The translations under genes and the position numbers were made by a program. From NCBI GenBank assembly GCA_964370965.1, contig CAYJLW010000099.1, positions 1-12,569 of the forward strand: a DNA stretch of 12,569 nt. The letters are read 5' to 3'. Below, piece after piece: positions 6,776 through 12,532 of the stretch. Below the pieces are notes generated by a model. It ran no database searches and was not told the origin of the DNA. It worked only from the letters and a program-made list of their open reading frames with translations. Numbering within the stretch: the first letter of the stretch is position 1; every line of letters starts with the position of its first letter. Source of the stretch: CAYJLW01 sp964370965. Its GTDB lineage: Bacteria > Actinomycetota > Acidimicrobiia > UBA2766.

Positions 6776-7153
6776 GTGACCGCCCCGCAGGACGCCGAGC
6801 CGCCGTCGCTGGCTCTCTCCCTCGGCGCCATCATCACAGCCGGCTTCGCCCTCTTTCCCGCCCTCGCCGGCGTGTCGGCGCTCCTGCGGGGGGAGCTGTC
6901 GGCGTCCTCGGGCCTCACGGCCACGGGGGGGATGTTCATGGTGGCGACGGGTGTGTCCCTGTACCGGCGCCGCCGGTGGGCGTGGTGGGTCGCGGTGGGC
7001 GTGCTCTGCCTGTGCGCCGCCGTGTTCCTGACCGCTTCCGTGGCGCTCTTCGTCGGGGGCGGAGCCGGCGCCGGCCCCCTCATGCTCCTCCCCTTCGTGG
7101 CCGTGCCCCTCGCCCTGCTCCTCCTCCCCGGCGTCCGGGGCGAGCTCCTGTGA
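6776..7153 (+). CDS. Small four-helix integral membrane protein, function unknown
   Basis: A 125-residue hydrophobic protein I do not recognise. Four probable membrane spans are visible: about 12-36 (LSLGAIITAGFALFPALAG), 46-63, 68-93 (WAWWVAVGVLCLCAAVFLTA) and 98-118 (GPLMLLPFVAVPLALLLLP). A short basic loop YRRRRWAWW sits between spans 2 and 3, predicting it on the cytoplasmic side. No catalytic motif is seen. The GTG at 6776 is chosen because it stands six bases after a TANNNT element; GTG 6752 would add eight residues. It lies alone between a hairpin after mshD and a low-complexity tract, converging with the metalloprotease gene, so its context gives no functional clue. Codon use follows the high-GC pattern of its neighbours, and the hydrophobic pattern argues that it is a real gene. 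Confidence 0.65.
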   Translation: MTAPQDAEPPSLALSLGAIITAGFALFPALAGVSALLRGELSASSGLTATGGMFMVATGVSLYRRRRWAWWVAVGVLCLCAAVFLTASVALFVGGGAGAGPLMLLPFVAVPLALLLLPGVRGELL

Positions 7154-7329
7154 TGCGTGCGGTGGGGGCTCCACGGCGCCGCCCCCGCCCCCGGGCACGC
7201 GCTCCACCCCCGCGCCCCCCCCGACCGGCGCGCCCCCCCCCCGCCCCCCCCCCCCCGGGGCGGGCGCCGCGCGCGGGTGCGGGGGGGGGGCGCGCCCCCC
7301 CGCCCCCCCCCCCGCCCCGGGTCACGCTC
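7154..7329. other. Low-complexity C/G tract between convergent genes
   Basis: The 176 bp between the membrane-protein stop and the metalloprotease stop contain long homopolymers: C at 7233-7242, C at 7244-7256, G at 7281-7290, C at 7303-7313. The G run can fold onto neighbouring C runs, and the tract could form quadruplex or i-motif structures. Its similarity to the poly-C block at the window edge makes miscalled or mis-assembled bases likely. No gene is supported here. It sits where two convergent transcripts would end. Confidence 0.6.
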
Positions 7330-8487
7330 TCAACCGCGGCGACCCACCGTACGGGCGAGCCACTCGCCCGGATCGCCGACCTCGTGGGGCTCGGGCCAGG
7401 CGGACTCGTCCCGCCAGACCCGGTTCAGGGCCTCGACACCCTCGGCCGCCACGACGGTGTCGCAGAAGTTGCGGCCGGCCTCGTACTGGCGGCGCTTCAC
7501 GCTGAATCCCAGTGCCTGCTGGAAGAGGTCCTCGAACTCGCCGGGCTCCTCGGCGCGGCGGGCGATGGCCGCCTCGATGTCCGCGTAGGTGCCGATGCGG
7601 GCGGCGCCTGCCGTGTGCATGACGTGCTCTGCGTAGCCCTCGATCACGGCCATGAACGCCTGGATGCGGTCCATGGCCGCCTCCTGGGCGGGGTTCGAGA
7701 TGGCCCCGAGGAGACCCGTGGGGCGCTCGAAGATCGCCTGCAGGGACCCCGGGTCCGCCGGGTCGAAGCCCTCCATGTCCGTGAGGCGATCGGCGTCCAC
7801 CTCGAGGGAATCGACGACCTCGCCCATGAGGCGGGAGAAGCGGTCGGCGACCCCGGGCTGGGAGAACTCGTAGGCGTGTGTGACCTCGTGGAGGGCGATC
7901 CAGAACTTGAAGTCCTGCGGGACGACGTTCAGGGCCACCTCCGCGGCCTCGAGGTTGGGGGCCACGAAGACGAGGCCGCTGCCCGTCGCGAGAGAGGGCA
8001 ACTGCACGTCGTACTGGCCGAGGACCACGTGGGAGAGGTAGCCCGCCATGAGGCCCGCCTGCGCCCCGAGGAGGAACGGCGTGAGCGCCCGCATGAGGTT
8101 CGCCATCGGGTCGTTCCCCCCGGGCGGGACGGCGGCGGCCATCTTCGCCGCCAGTGGCTCCACGAGAGGGCGGAAGGAGGGCACGTGCGTCTCGGCCCAG
8201 CGCGCCCGGCTCACGACCTCCACGGGAGTCAGGAGCGCCCCCGGGGAAAGGCCCGTGTAGCCGCCCACGAGGACCTCCGCGGCGCGCACGAGACCGGCGT
8301 ACTCGTCTTCGACGTCGCTCCAGCGGGGCGGGGCGTCGGCGTCTCCCGCCATGGCGACGGCGAGGAACGTGGCGATCTCCCAGTTCACCGGGCCGCCCCC
8401 CCCGGTCAGGAACCGGGACAGGTCGAAGTCGGCGGGAAGGGGAGGGAACGCACCGGGTCCGATTTCGGGAGCCACGCCCGCCATCAT
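7330..8487 (-). CDS. Zincin-like metalloprotease of the DUF2342 family
   Basis: A 385-residue protein of the actinobacterial family sometimes named 'coenzyme F420 biosynthesis-associated hydrolase' (DUF2342, zincin_2). The zinc-binding motif HExxH is intact as ALHEVTHAYEF with His200, Glu201 and His204. A conserved downstream IEGYAEHVMH (about 282-291) may supply a third ligand, perhaps Glu283. Other recognisable parts are WAETHVPSF (about 97-105), NLMRALTPFLLGAQAGLMAG (130-149) and LVFVAPNL. There is no signal peptide or membrane span, so it is probably cytoplasmic. The start ATG at 8487 is supported by GGAGG six bases upstream; the adjacent ATG 8484 is nearly equivalent. The frame is open further upstream, but that stretch is not family-like. 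Substrate and role are unknown, and the F420 link is by phylogenetic profile only. It is divergent from the SDR gene with 52 bp between them. Confidence 0.85.
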   Translation of the reverse strand: MMAGVAPEIGPGAFPPLPADFDLSRFLTGGGGPVNWEIATFLAVAMAGDADAPPRWSDVEDEYAGLVRAAEVLVGGYTGLSPGALLTPVEVVSRARWAETHVPSFRPLVEPLAAKMAAAVPPGGNDPMANLMRALTPFLLGAQAGLMAGYLSHVVLGQYDVQLPSLATGSGLVFVAPNLEAAEVALNVVPQDFKFWIALHEVTHAYEFSQPGVADRFSRLMGEVVDSLEVDADRLTDMEGFDPADPGSLQAIFERPTGLLGAISNPAQEAAMDRIQAFMAVIEGYAEHVMHTAGAARIGTYADIEAAIARRAEEPGEFEDLFQQALGFSVKRRQYEAGRNFCDTVVAAEGVEALNRVWRDESAWPEPHEVGDPGEWLARTVGRRG

Positions 8488-8539
8488 AGGATCCCTCCGG
8501 TTCCCGCTCCCGAGGGCCGACGACGACCGGCAGGCGCAG
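8488..8539. promoter_or_regulatory. Divergent promoter region between the metalloprotease and SDR genes
   Basis: Only 52 bp separate the two divergent start codons, so their promoters must overlap each other or the genes. The - strand carries a clear Shine-Dalgarno GGAGG (8494-8498) for the metalloprotease. On the + strand TAGGAT at 8487-8492 fits TANNNT and could drive the SDR gene with a leader of about 40 nt. Shared regulation is plausible but inferred. Confidence 0.4.
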
Positions 8540-9586
8540 ATGACGACGAACACGGCCCTTCCCGCCACGATCGGTGTCACGGGCGTGTCCGGCTACCTCG
8601 GCCGCTGCCTGGTCGCCGCCCTCGCAGGCGCCGGCTTCGCCGGGCGGGTCGTGGGCCTCGACCTCCGGCCCCCGGTACCGTGCCCCGGGTTCCTGGACTT
8701 CCGGGCCGTCGACGCCACCACGGCCGCTGCCACGGAGGCTCTGCAGGAATGCGACGCCGTCGTCCATCTCGCCTACGTGTTCAACCCCACGCCGGACACG
8801 GTGCGGGACACGGCCGTGAACCTCGGCGCCTTCGAGCGGGCACTGGCCGCGGCACGGGCGCCCGGCGGGCCCCGCAAGCTCGTCGTGGCATCGAGCGCCA
8901 CCGCGTACGGCGCCTACGAGAACAACCCGGTGCCCCTCACGGAGGACGCCCCGCTGCGGCCGAACGAAGGATTCGTGTACGCGGTCTGCAAGGGCGAGAT
9001 CGAACGGCGGATCGTCGACTTCCGCCTCGAGTGCCCCGACACCGTGGTGACGGTCTTCCGCCCGGCGGTGGTGCTCGGCCCCACGGTGACGAACTACCTA
9101 GCCGGCCTCGTCACCAGCCCTCCCCCGGTCGGTCTCGCCGAGGAGTCCTCCGCCCTCCAGTTCGTCCACGAGGACGACGTGGCCGAGGCTCTCGTGTTCG
9201 CCCTGGAGCACGACCTCGACGGTGTCTACAACGTCGCCGCCGACGGATGGACCTCACCGGATGAGGTCCGGGCTGTGACCGGAGGCCGCCGCCCGCTCGT
9301 GCGCCTCCCGCCCGACGCCGCCCGCCGGTTCATGGACAGGATGTTCGCCGCCGGCCGGGCGCCGCTGCCCGGCACGGTCTTGCCCTACATGCGCTTCCCC
9401 TGGGTCGTGGACAACACCAGGCTCGCCGACGCCGGCTTCCGCCCCCGCCACTCCAACGAGTCGGCGCTGGCGGCCGCGGCGTCGGCGCGTGCGGAGGAAC
9501 CGAAGGGCCTGGCCCGCTCAGCACTCGTTGCGGCGGCGGCGGCCGTCGCCGGAGCCTTCATCCTGAGGCGCCGGCGCCGGGCCTAG
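8540..9586 (+). CDS. NAD(P)-dependent epimerase/reductase (extended SDR) with C-terminal membrane anchor
   Basis: An extended short-chain dehydrogenase/reductase of 348 residues. The Rossmann nucleotide-binding motif is GVTGVSGYLG at 12-21 (GxxGxxG), with acidic Asp41 after the second strand suggesting NAD. VVHLAYV (74-80), VASSATAYG (116-124, with catalytic Ser/Thr), the YxxxK pair Tyr147/Lys151, FRPAVVLGP (173-181) and QFVHEDDVAEAL (207-218) complete the family pattern. Unusually, residues about 326-342 form one hydrophobic helix ending in RRRRR, a predicted C-terminal membrane anchor that would hold the enzyme on the inner face of the membrane. The substrate is unknown; nucleotide-sugar, sterol-like or lipid substrates are possible. 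The ATG at 8540 (MTTNTALPATIGVTG) starts just before the first strand; no strong ribosome binding site is seen. It is divergent from the metalloprotease gene. Confidence 0.85.
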   Translation: MTTNTALPATIGVTGVSGYLGRCLVAALAGAGFAGRVVGLDLRPPVPCPGFLDFRAVDATTAAATEALQECDAVVHLAYVFNPTPDTVRDTAVNLGAFERALAAARAPGGPRKLVVASSATAYGAYENNPVPLTEDAPLRPNEGFVYAVCKGEIERRIVDFRLECPDTVVTVFRPAVVLGPTVTNYLAGLVTSPPPVGLAEESSALQFVHEDDVAEALVFALEHDLDGVYNVAADGWTSPDEVRAVTGGRRPLVRLPPDAARRFMDRMFAAGRAPLPGTVLPYMRFPWVVDNTRLADAGFRPRHSNESALAAAASARAEEPKGLARSALVAAAAAVAGAFILRRRRRA

Positions 9587-9610
9587 TGGAGGCCTAGTGG
9601 GGGCCTGGTT
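9580..9610 (+). repeat. 11-bp tandem repeat across the SDR stop codon
   Basis: GGCCTAGTGGA at 9580-9590 is followed by GGCCTAGTGGG at 9591-9601 and a partial third unit GGCCTGGTT at 9602-9610. The SDR stop TAG lies inside the first unit, and the second repeats the TAG in another frame. Replication slippage is the likely origin. The remaining spacer to the htrA stop at 9672 holds no clear terminator. Confidence 0.5.
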
Positions 9611-9671
9611 CCGTCCGACGTGGGTCGTTCAGTGGGGGAGGCCGGGGGGCGGAGTCCTGCCCCGAAAGAGG

Positions 9672-10838
9672 TCAGGGTCTGTCCGCGAGCTTCACCTTCA
9701 ACTGCTCGCGCTTGCCGTCCCGGACGACGGTGAGGGTGACCTCGTCGCCCACGTTCTTGGAGCGCAGGGCGACGACGAGACCCGACATCGAGGTGACGTC
9801 GTTGCCGTCGACGGAGACCACGACGTCGTCCGCCCGCAGGCCGCCCTTCGCGGCGGGCGAATCGGGCTCCACGTCCATGATGAGGGCCCCTTCGGAGACG
9901 CCGAGCTTGCCCGCCTGGTCGGCGGACACGTCCGTGCCCCGCACCCCGAGGAAGGGGTGGCTGGCCTTGCCCTTGGTGACGATCTCGTCGGCGACGCGCT
10001 TGGCGACGTTGATGGGCGTGGCGAAGCCGATGCCCTCGGCACCCGCCTGGGGAGAGGCCTTGGCGGTCGTGATGCCGATCACGTTCCCCTCGGCGTCGAG
10101 GAGCGCCCCGCCCGACGAGCCCGGGCTGATGGCGGCGTCGGTCTGGATCATGTCGAAGAGGCTCTCGCCCTCACCCTCGACCTGGCGGCCCAGGGCGGAG
10201 ACGATGCCCGTGGAAACCGTGGGCCCGCCGTCGAGGCCGAGGGGGTTGCCGATGGCGATCACGGGCTGACCGATCTTGAGGCGGGTGGCGGAGCCGAGCT
10301 TGGCCGCGGGGAGGTCCTTGGCCTTCACGCGCACGACGGCGATGTCCGTGGTGGGGTCGGTGCCCACGACCTCGCCGTCGAGGGTGCGCCCGTCGGTGAG
10401 CTCCACCTTGACGTTGGAGGCGCCGTCGACGACGTGGTTGTTCGTCATGATGAGACCGCCGGTGTCGAACATCACTCCCGAACCGGAGCCCTGACCCTGG
10501 AACGAGGACACGCGGATGTTGACGATCGCGGGGCGCACGGCGGCGGCGACCGCGGCCACGTCGGGAGCCTTGGCGGAGCCGGCTGAGACCACAGGCGGCT
10601 GCGACACGGGGGTCGTGGCGGCGGGGGACGAGGCGCCCCGGCTCGTGTCGAAGCCGCCTCCGACCCAGACGGCTCCGAGGGCGAGGGCGGCGCCGAGGAC
10701 AGCGGCCGCCAGGGAGAGGACGAGGACGAAACCGCGGCCGGCACCCTTGGGTTTCGTGGACGAGGGGGCCGGGGTGCGGGTGGCGGAGACGAGGCCCGGT
10801 GCCGGGGACGGAGGGGAGGGCGTGTCCGTCCCCGGCAC
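9672..10838 (-). CDS. HtrA/DegP-like membrane-anchored serine protease with PDZ domain (cut at its 5' side by the N gap)
   Basis: A trypsin-like S1C protease for cell-envelope protein quality control, with its catalytic part outside the membrane. The 388 residues up to the gap show a proline/threonine-rich cytoplasmic stretch, one transmembrane helix at about 36-60, and a linker. The protease domain (about 92-285) has the triad His135 in TNNHVVDGA, Asp165 in PTTDIAVV and Ser242 in ISPGSSGGALL. One PDZ domain occupies about 295-385 (FLGVRG, GALIMDVEPDSPAAKGGL, GDEVTLTVVRDGK). The residue before the catalytic serine is Ser rather than the common Asn. The GTG touching the gap is not a true start: the upstream piece at 10849-11032 is in another frame only because the 10-N gap length is arbitrary. 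It converges with the SDR gene and is divergent from the mreB unit. Family names used in actinobacteria include htrA, degP and pepD. Confidence 0.93.
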   Translation of the reverse strand: MPGTDTPSPPSPAPGLVSATRTPAPSSTKPKGAGRGFVLVLSLAAAVLGAALALGAVWVGGGFDTSRGASSPAATTPVSQPPVVSAGSAKAPDVAAVAAAVRPAIVNIRVSSFQGQGSGSGVMFDTGGLIMTNNHVVDGASNVKVELTDGRTLDGEVVGTDPTTDIAVVRVKAKDLPAAKLGSATRLKIGQPVIAIGNPLGLDGGPTVSTGIVSALGRQVEGEGESLFDMIQTDAAISPGSSGGALLDAEGNVIGITTAKASPQAGAEGIGFATPINVAKRVADEIVTKGKASHPFLGVRGTDVSADQAGKLGVSEGALIMDVEPDSPAAKGGLRADDVVVSVDGNDVTSMSGLVVALRSKNVGDEVTLTVVRDGKREQLKVKLADRP

Positions 10839-10848
10839 NNNNNNNNNN
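10839..10848. other. Scaffold gap of 10 N
   Basis: Ten N interrupt the htrA-like gene. For its N-terminal piece to read into the protease frame, the real gap length must be 2 modulo 3, so ten is a placeholder or the flanks contain an error. Confidence 0.95.
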
Positions 10849-11032
10849 GGGTGGGGGCGACCGTGACGGCTTCGCCGTAGCGGGGGTGCAGGGGGGGGAG
10901 AGGTTCCTGCGGTGCGGGTGGCCAGTCACCGCGGGGCGCCGGGGGCGGGGGTGTCTCGGTGCCCGACGAGGGGAATGTCGATGGCGGTGCCGGGGGTGCG
11001 GGCCAGGTGCGGGTGGTGGTTTCGCGACTCAT
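10849..11032 (-). CDS. N-terminal cytoplasmic segment of the HtrA-like protease, upstream of the gap
   Basis: Reading from ATG at 11032 down to the gap gives 61 residues starting MSRETTTRTWPAPPAPP, rich in proline (about one residue in three) and without hydrophobic stretches. Actinobacterial HtrA proteins often begin with such a proline-rich cytoplasmic tail before the single membrane helix, and the piece past the gap is also Pro/Thr/Ser-rich, so I take both as one gene. The start is supported by TACGTT seven bases upstream, suggesting a leaderless transcript. An in-frame ATG at 11068 would add 12 residues (MVISKKLPTLPG). It cannot be shown from this window that the two pieces are continuous. 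Confidence 0.65.
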
Positions 11033-11045
11033 GCCAGGCAACGTA
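11033..11045 (-). promoter_or_regulatory. -10-like element for the HtrA-like gene
   Basis: On the - strand TACGTT (11045-11040) is seven bases before the ATG at 11032. It matches TANNNT, and no ribosome binding site lies between, so the transcript may be leaderless. Confidence 0.45.
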
Positions 11046-11125
11046 GGCAGCTTCTTTGAGATCACCATGAGGATCCCCCGAGCGATCCGGGGCGCGGGCG
11101 ACGGGACCCTGGGGGGGATGCCGGG

Positions 11126-11156
11126 TGGACGCGGAGGGGGTGCCACTCGGTACCCT
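11126..11156 (+). promoter_or_regulatory. Possible promoter of the small membrane protein-mreB unit
   Basis: TACCCT at 11151-11156 fits TANNNT, with a weak -35-like TGGACG at 11126-11131 and 19 bp between them. Transcription would begin about 30 bp before the ATG at 11193, leaving a short leader with a purine-rich GGGAG at 11178-11182. The spacer 11033-11192 thus serves two divergent genes. Confidence 0.4.
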
Positions 11157-11192
11157 CCGGAGTCCGACTTCGCCCCCGGGAGACGGCAGCGG

Positions 11193-11348
11193 ATGCCCTA
11201 TTTGCTACTTCTTGTCGCATTGATCCTTGTGGGCGGCGGCATCGTGTGGTTGCACGAGCGCCGGCCCCAGCAGACCCTGGAGTCCTCCATCGAGGACTTC
11301 CAGCGGGGCCTCCGCGCGCTCGACCCGAGCGACCGGCGAAGGAACTGA
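11193..11348 (+). CDS. 51-residue single-span membrane protein upstream of mreB
   Basis: Encodes MPYLLLLVALILVGGGIVWL, one membrane helix at about 3-20, followed by a charged cytoplasmic tail of about 30 residues (HERRPQQTLESSIEDFQRGL in part) with amphipathic helical character. I do not recognise the family; the layout of one helix plus a short charged tail is common in small envelope proteins. The ATG at 11193 is preceded by GGGAG ten bases upstream. The stop TGA at 11346-11348 lies two bases before the likely mreB start, and the end of this gene contains the purine-rich GAAGGA that can serve mreB, so the two are probably co-translated. A role in cell-wall elongation together with MreB is inferred from position only. 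Confidence 0.65.
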   Translation: MPYLLLLVALILVGGGIVWLHERRPQQTLESSIEDFQRGLRALDPSDRRRN

Positions 11349-11350
11349 CG

Positions 11351-12355
11351 CTGTCGCGGGACCTCGCGATCGACCTGGGAACCGCCAACACCCTCGTCTA
11401 CGCGAAGGGCCAGGGGATCATCCTCAACGAGCCCACGGTCATCGCGATGAACGTGCGTTCGCGCCAGGTGCTGGCGATGGGCCGGGAAGCCTGGAACATG
11501 ATCGGGCGCACGCCCGGGCACATCGTGGCCGTGAGGCCCCTGCGTCACGGCGCCATCACGGACTTCGACACCACCGAACGGCTCATCCGTCTCGTGCTCG
11601 CCCGGGCGGGGGTGGGTCGTTTCGGGCTCAAGCCCCGGGTGCTCATCTGCGTGCCGTCGGCGATCACGGAGGTGGAGAAGCGGGCGGTGGAGGAGGCGAC
11701 GCTGCGGGCGGGCGCCCGGGCGGCGTACATGATCGAGCAGCCCATGGCGGCCGCCATCGGTGCCGGCCTGCCCATCAACGAGCCGCTCGGCTCGATGATC
11801 GTCGACGTGGGCGGCGGCACGTCGGAGTCCGCCGTGGTCGCCCTGGGTGGGATCGTGACCCTGAAGGCGATCCGCGTGGGCAGCTTCGACCTCGACAGCG
11901 CCGTGCAGGCGTTCGTGCGCCGCGAGTTCGGTGTCGCCATCGGCGAACGCACGGCGGAGGAGATGAAGCTCGCCATCGGCTCGGCGTTCCCGGGCGAGGA
12001 CACCCGCAAGGCCGAGATCCGTGGCCGGGACCTGCAGACGGGCCTGCCCCGCAACGTCGTTCTCACACCCGAGGAGGTGCGGGAGGCGATCCTGGAACCC
12101 GTCGAGTCCATGTGCGCGTCCGTGGTGGAGTGCCTGGGCGAGGCGCCGCCGGAGCTCGCCCAGGACGTCCTCGGCGAGGGCATCTGGCTCACGGGCGGCG
12201 GTGGTCTCCTGCGTGGCCTCGACAAGCGCATCGAGCGGGACACCCAGGTGCCCGTGCGTCTCTCGGCGGCCCCCCTGGAGACGGTCGTCCTGGGGGCGGG
12301 CAAGGCGCTCGAGTCCTTCGCCGCCCTCAAGGACCTCTTCCTCACGACGAGGTAG
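11351..12355 (+). CDS. mreB: Rod-shape actin homologue MreB (probable CTG start)
   Basis: A bacterial actin that forms membrane-bound filaments guiding cell-wall synthesis. It has 334 residues from the CTG at 11351, the normal MreB length. Visible are phosphate-1 DLAIDLGTANTLVY (4-17), LNEPTVIAM, phosphate-2 VDVGGGTSES (151-160), GERTAEEMKLAIGSA (198-212) and the adenosine motif GIWLTGGGGLLRGL (277-290). Between 175 and 182 the sequence is RVGSFDLD, where many MreB have a GGDEMD-like motif. No ATG, GTG or TTG exists near the conserved N-terminus SRDLAIDLGT. CTG 11351 has GAAGGA at 11338-11343 at proper spacing. The only standard upstream start, GTG 11246, would add 35 non-homologous residues and overlap the small gene by 103 bp. 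No mreC follows within the remaining 214 bp. Confidence 0.92.
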   Translation: MSRDLAIDLGTANTLVYAKGQGIILNEPTVIAMNVRSRQVLAMGREAWNMIGRTPGHIVAVRPLRHGAITDFDTTERLIRLVLARAGVGRFGLKPRVLICVPSAITEVEKRAVEEATLRAGARAAYMIEQPMAAAIGAGLPINEPLGSMIVDVGGGTSESAVVALGGIVTLKAIRVGSFDLDSAVQAFVRREFGVAIGERTAEEMKLAIGSAFPGEDTRKAEIRGRDLQTGLPRNVVLTPEEVREAILEPVESMCASVVECLGEAPPELAQDVLGEGIWLTGGGGLLRGLDKRIERDTQVPVRLSAAPLETVVLGAGKALESFAALKDLFLTTR

Positions 12356-12383
12356 CGGGTAACCGGCACCCACGGCCGCCTTT

Positions 12384-12433
12384 GGCGGGGCCGCGGGGAC
12401 GCTGGCGGGGCCGCGGGGACGCTGGCGGGGCCG
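12384..12433 (+). repeat. 20-bp tandem repeat, 2.5 copies
   Basis: The unit GGCGGGGCCGCGGGGACGCT occupies 12384-12403 and 12404-12423 without mismatch, and its first ten bases repeat at 12424-12433. The copies are directly adjacent, so this is a slippage-type tandem array, not a CRISPR. Its first bases also form the right arm of a CCGCC/GGCGG hairpin with a TTT loop. Confidence 0.85.
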
Positions 12434-12450
12434 CCAACCCACGCCGCCAT

Positions 12451-12504
12451 CGCCAAGGTGATGCTGTTGTCCCGGAATACCGGGACAACAGCATCACCTT
12501 GGCG
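12451..12504 (+). repeat. Perfect 25-bp inverted repeat with AATA loop
   Basis: Bases 12451-12475 are an exact reverse complement of 12480-12504, with the four bases AATA between. The left arm begins CGCCAAGGTGATGC and ends TTGTCCCGG. Such a long perfect stem in a non-coding stretch is far beyond chance. It could act as a terminator of the mreB transcript, although no T-tract follows, but a partial second copy nearby points instead to a repetitive palindromic element (REP or MITE-like). Confidence 0.95.
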
Positions 12505-12532
12505 CGTTCGTGCCGGGGGAGTCTGGGCGAAA

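Noticed and set aside
7153..7329. ATG overlapping the stop of the small membrane protein, opening an Arg/Pro-rich frame
   Set aside because: The product is only Arg, Pro and Ala from C-runs, with no domain; it is an effect of the low-complexity tract.
6976..9264. Open frame of 762 codons on the + strand across the homopolymer tract and antisense to the metalloprotease
   Set aside because: It is an Arg/Pro-rich translation crossing a likely artefact and lying antisense to a gene with an intact HExxH motif.
11246..11350. GTG 11246 as the mreB start
   Set aside because: It would add 35 Pro/Arg/Ala-rich residues with no match to MreB and overlap the upstream small gene by 103 bp.
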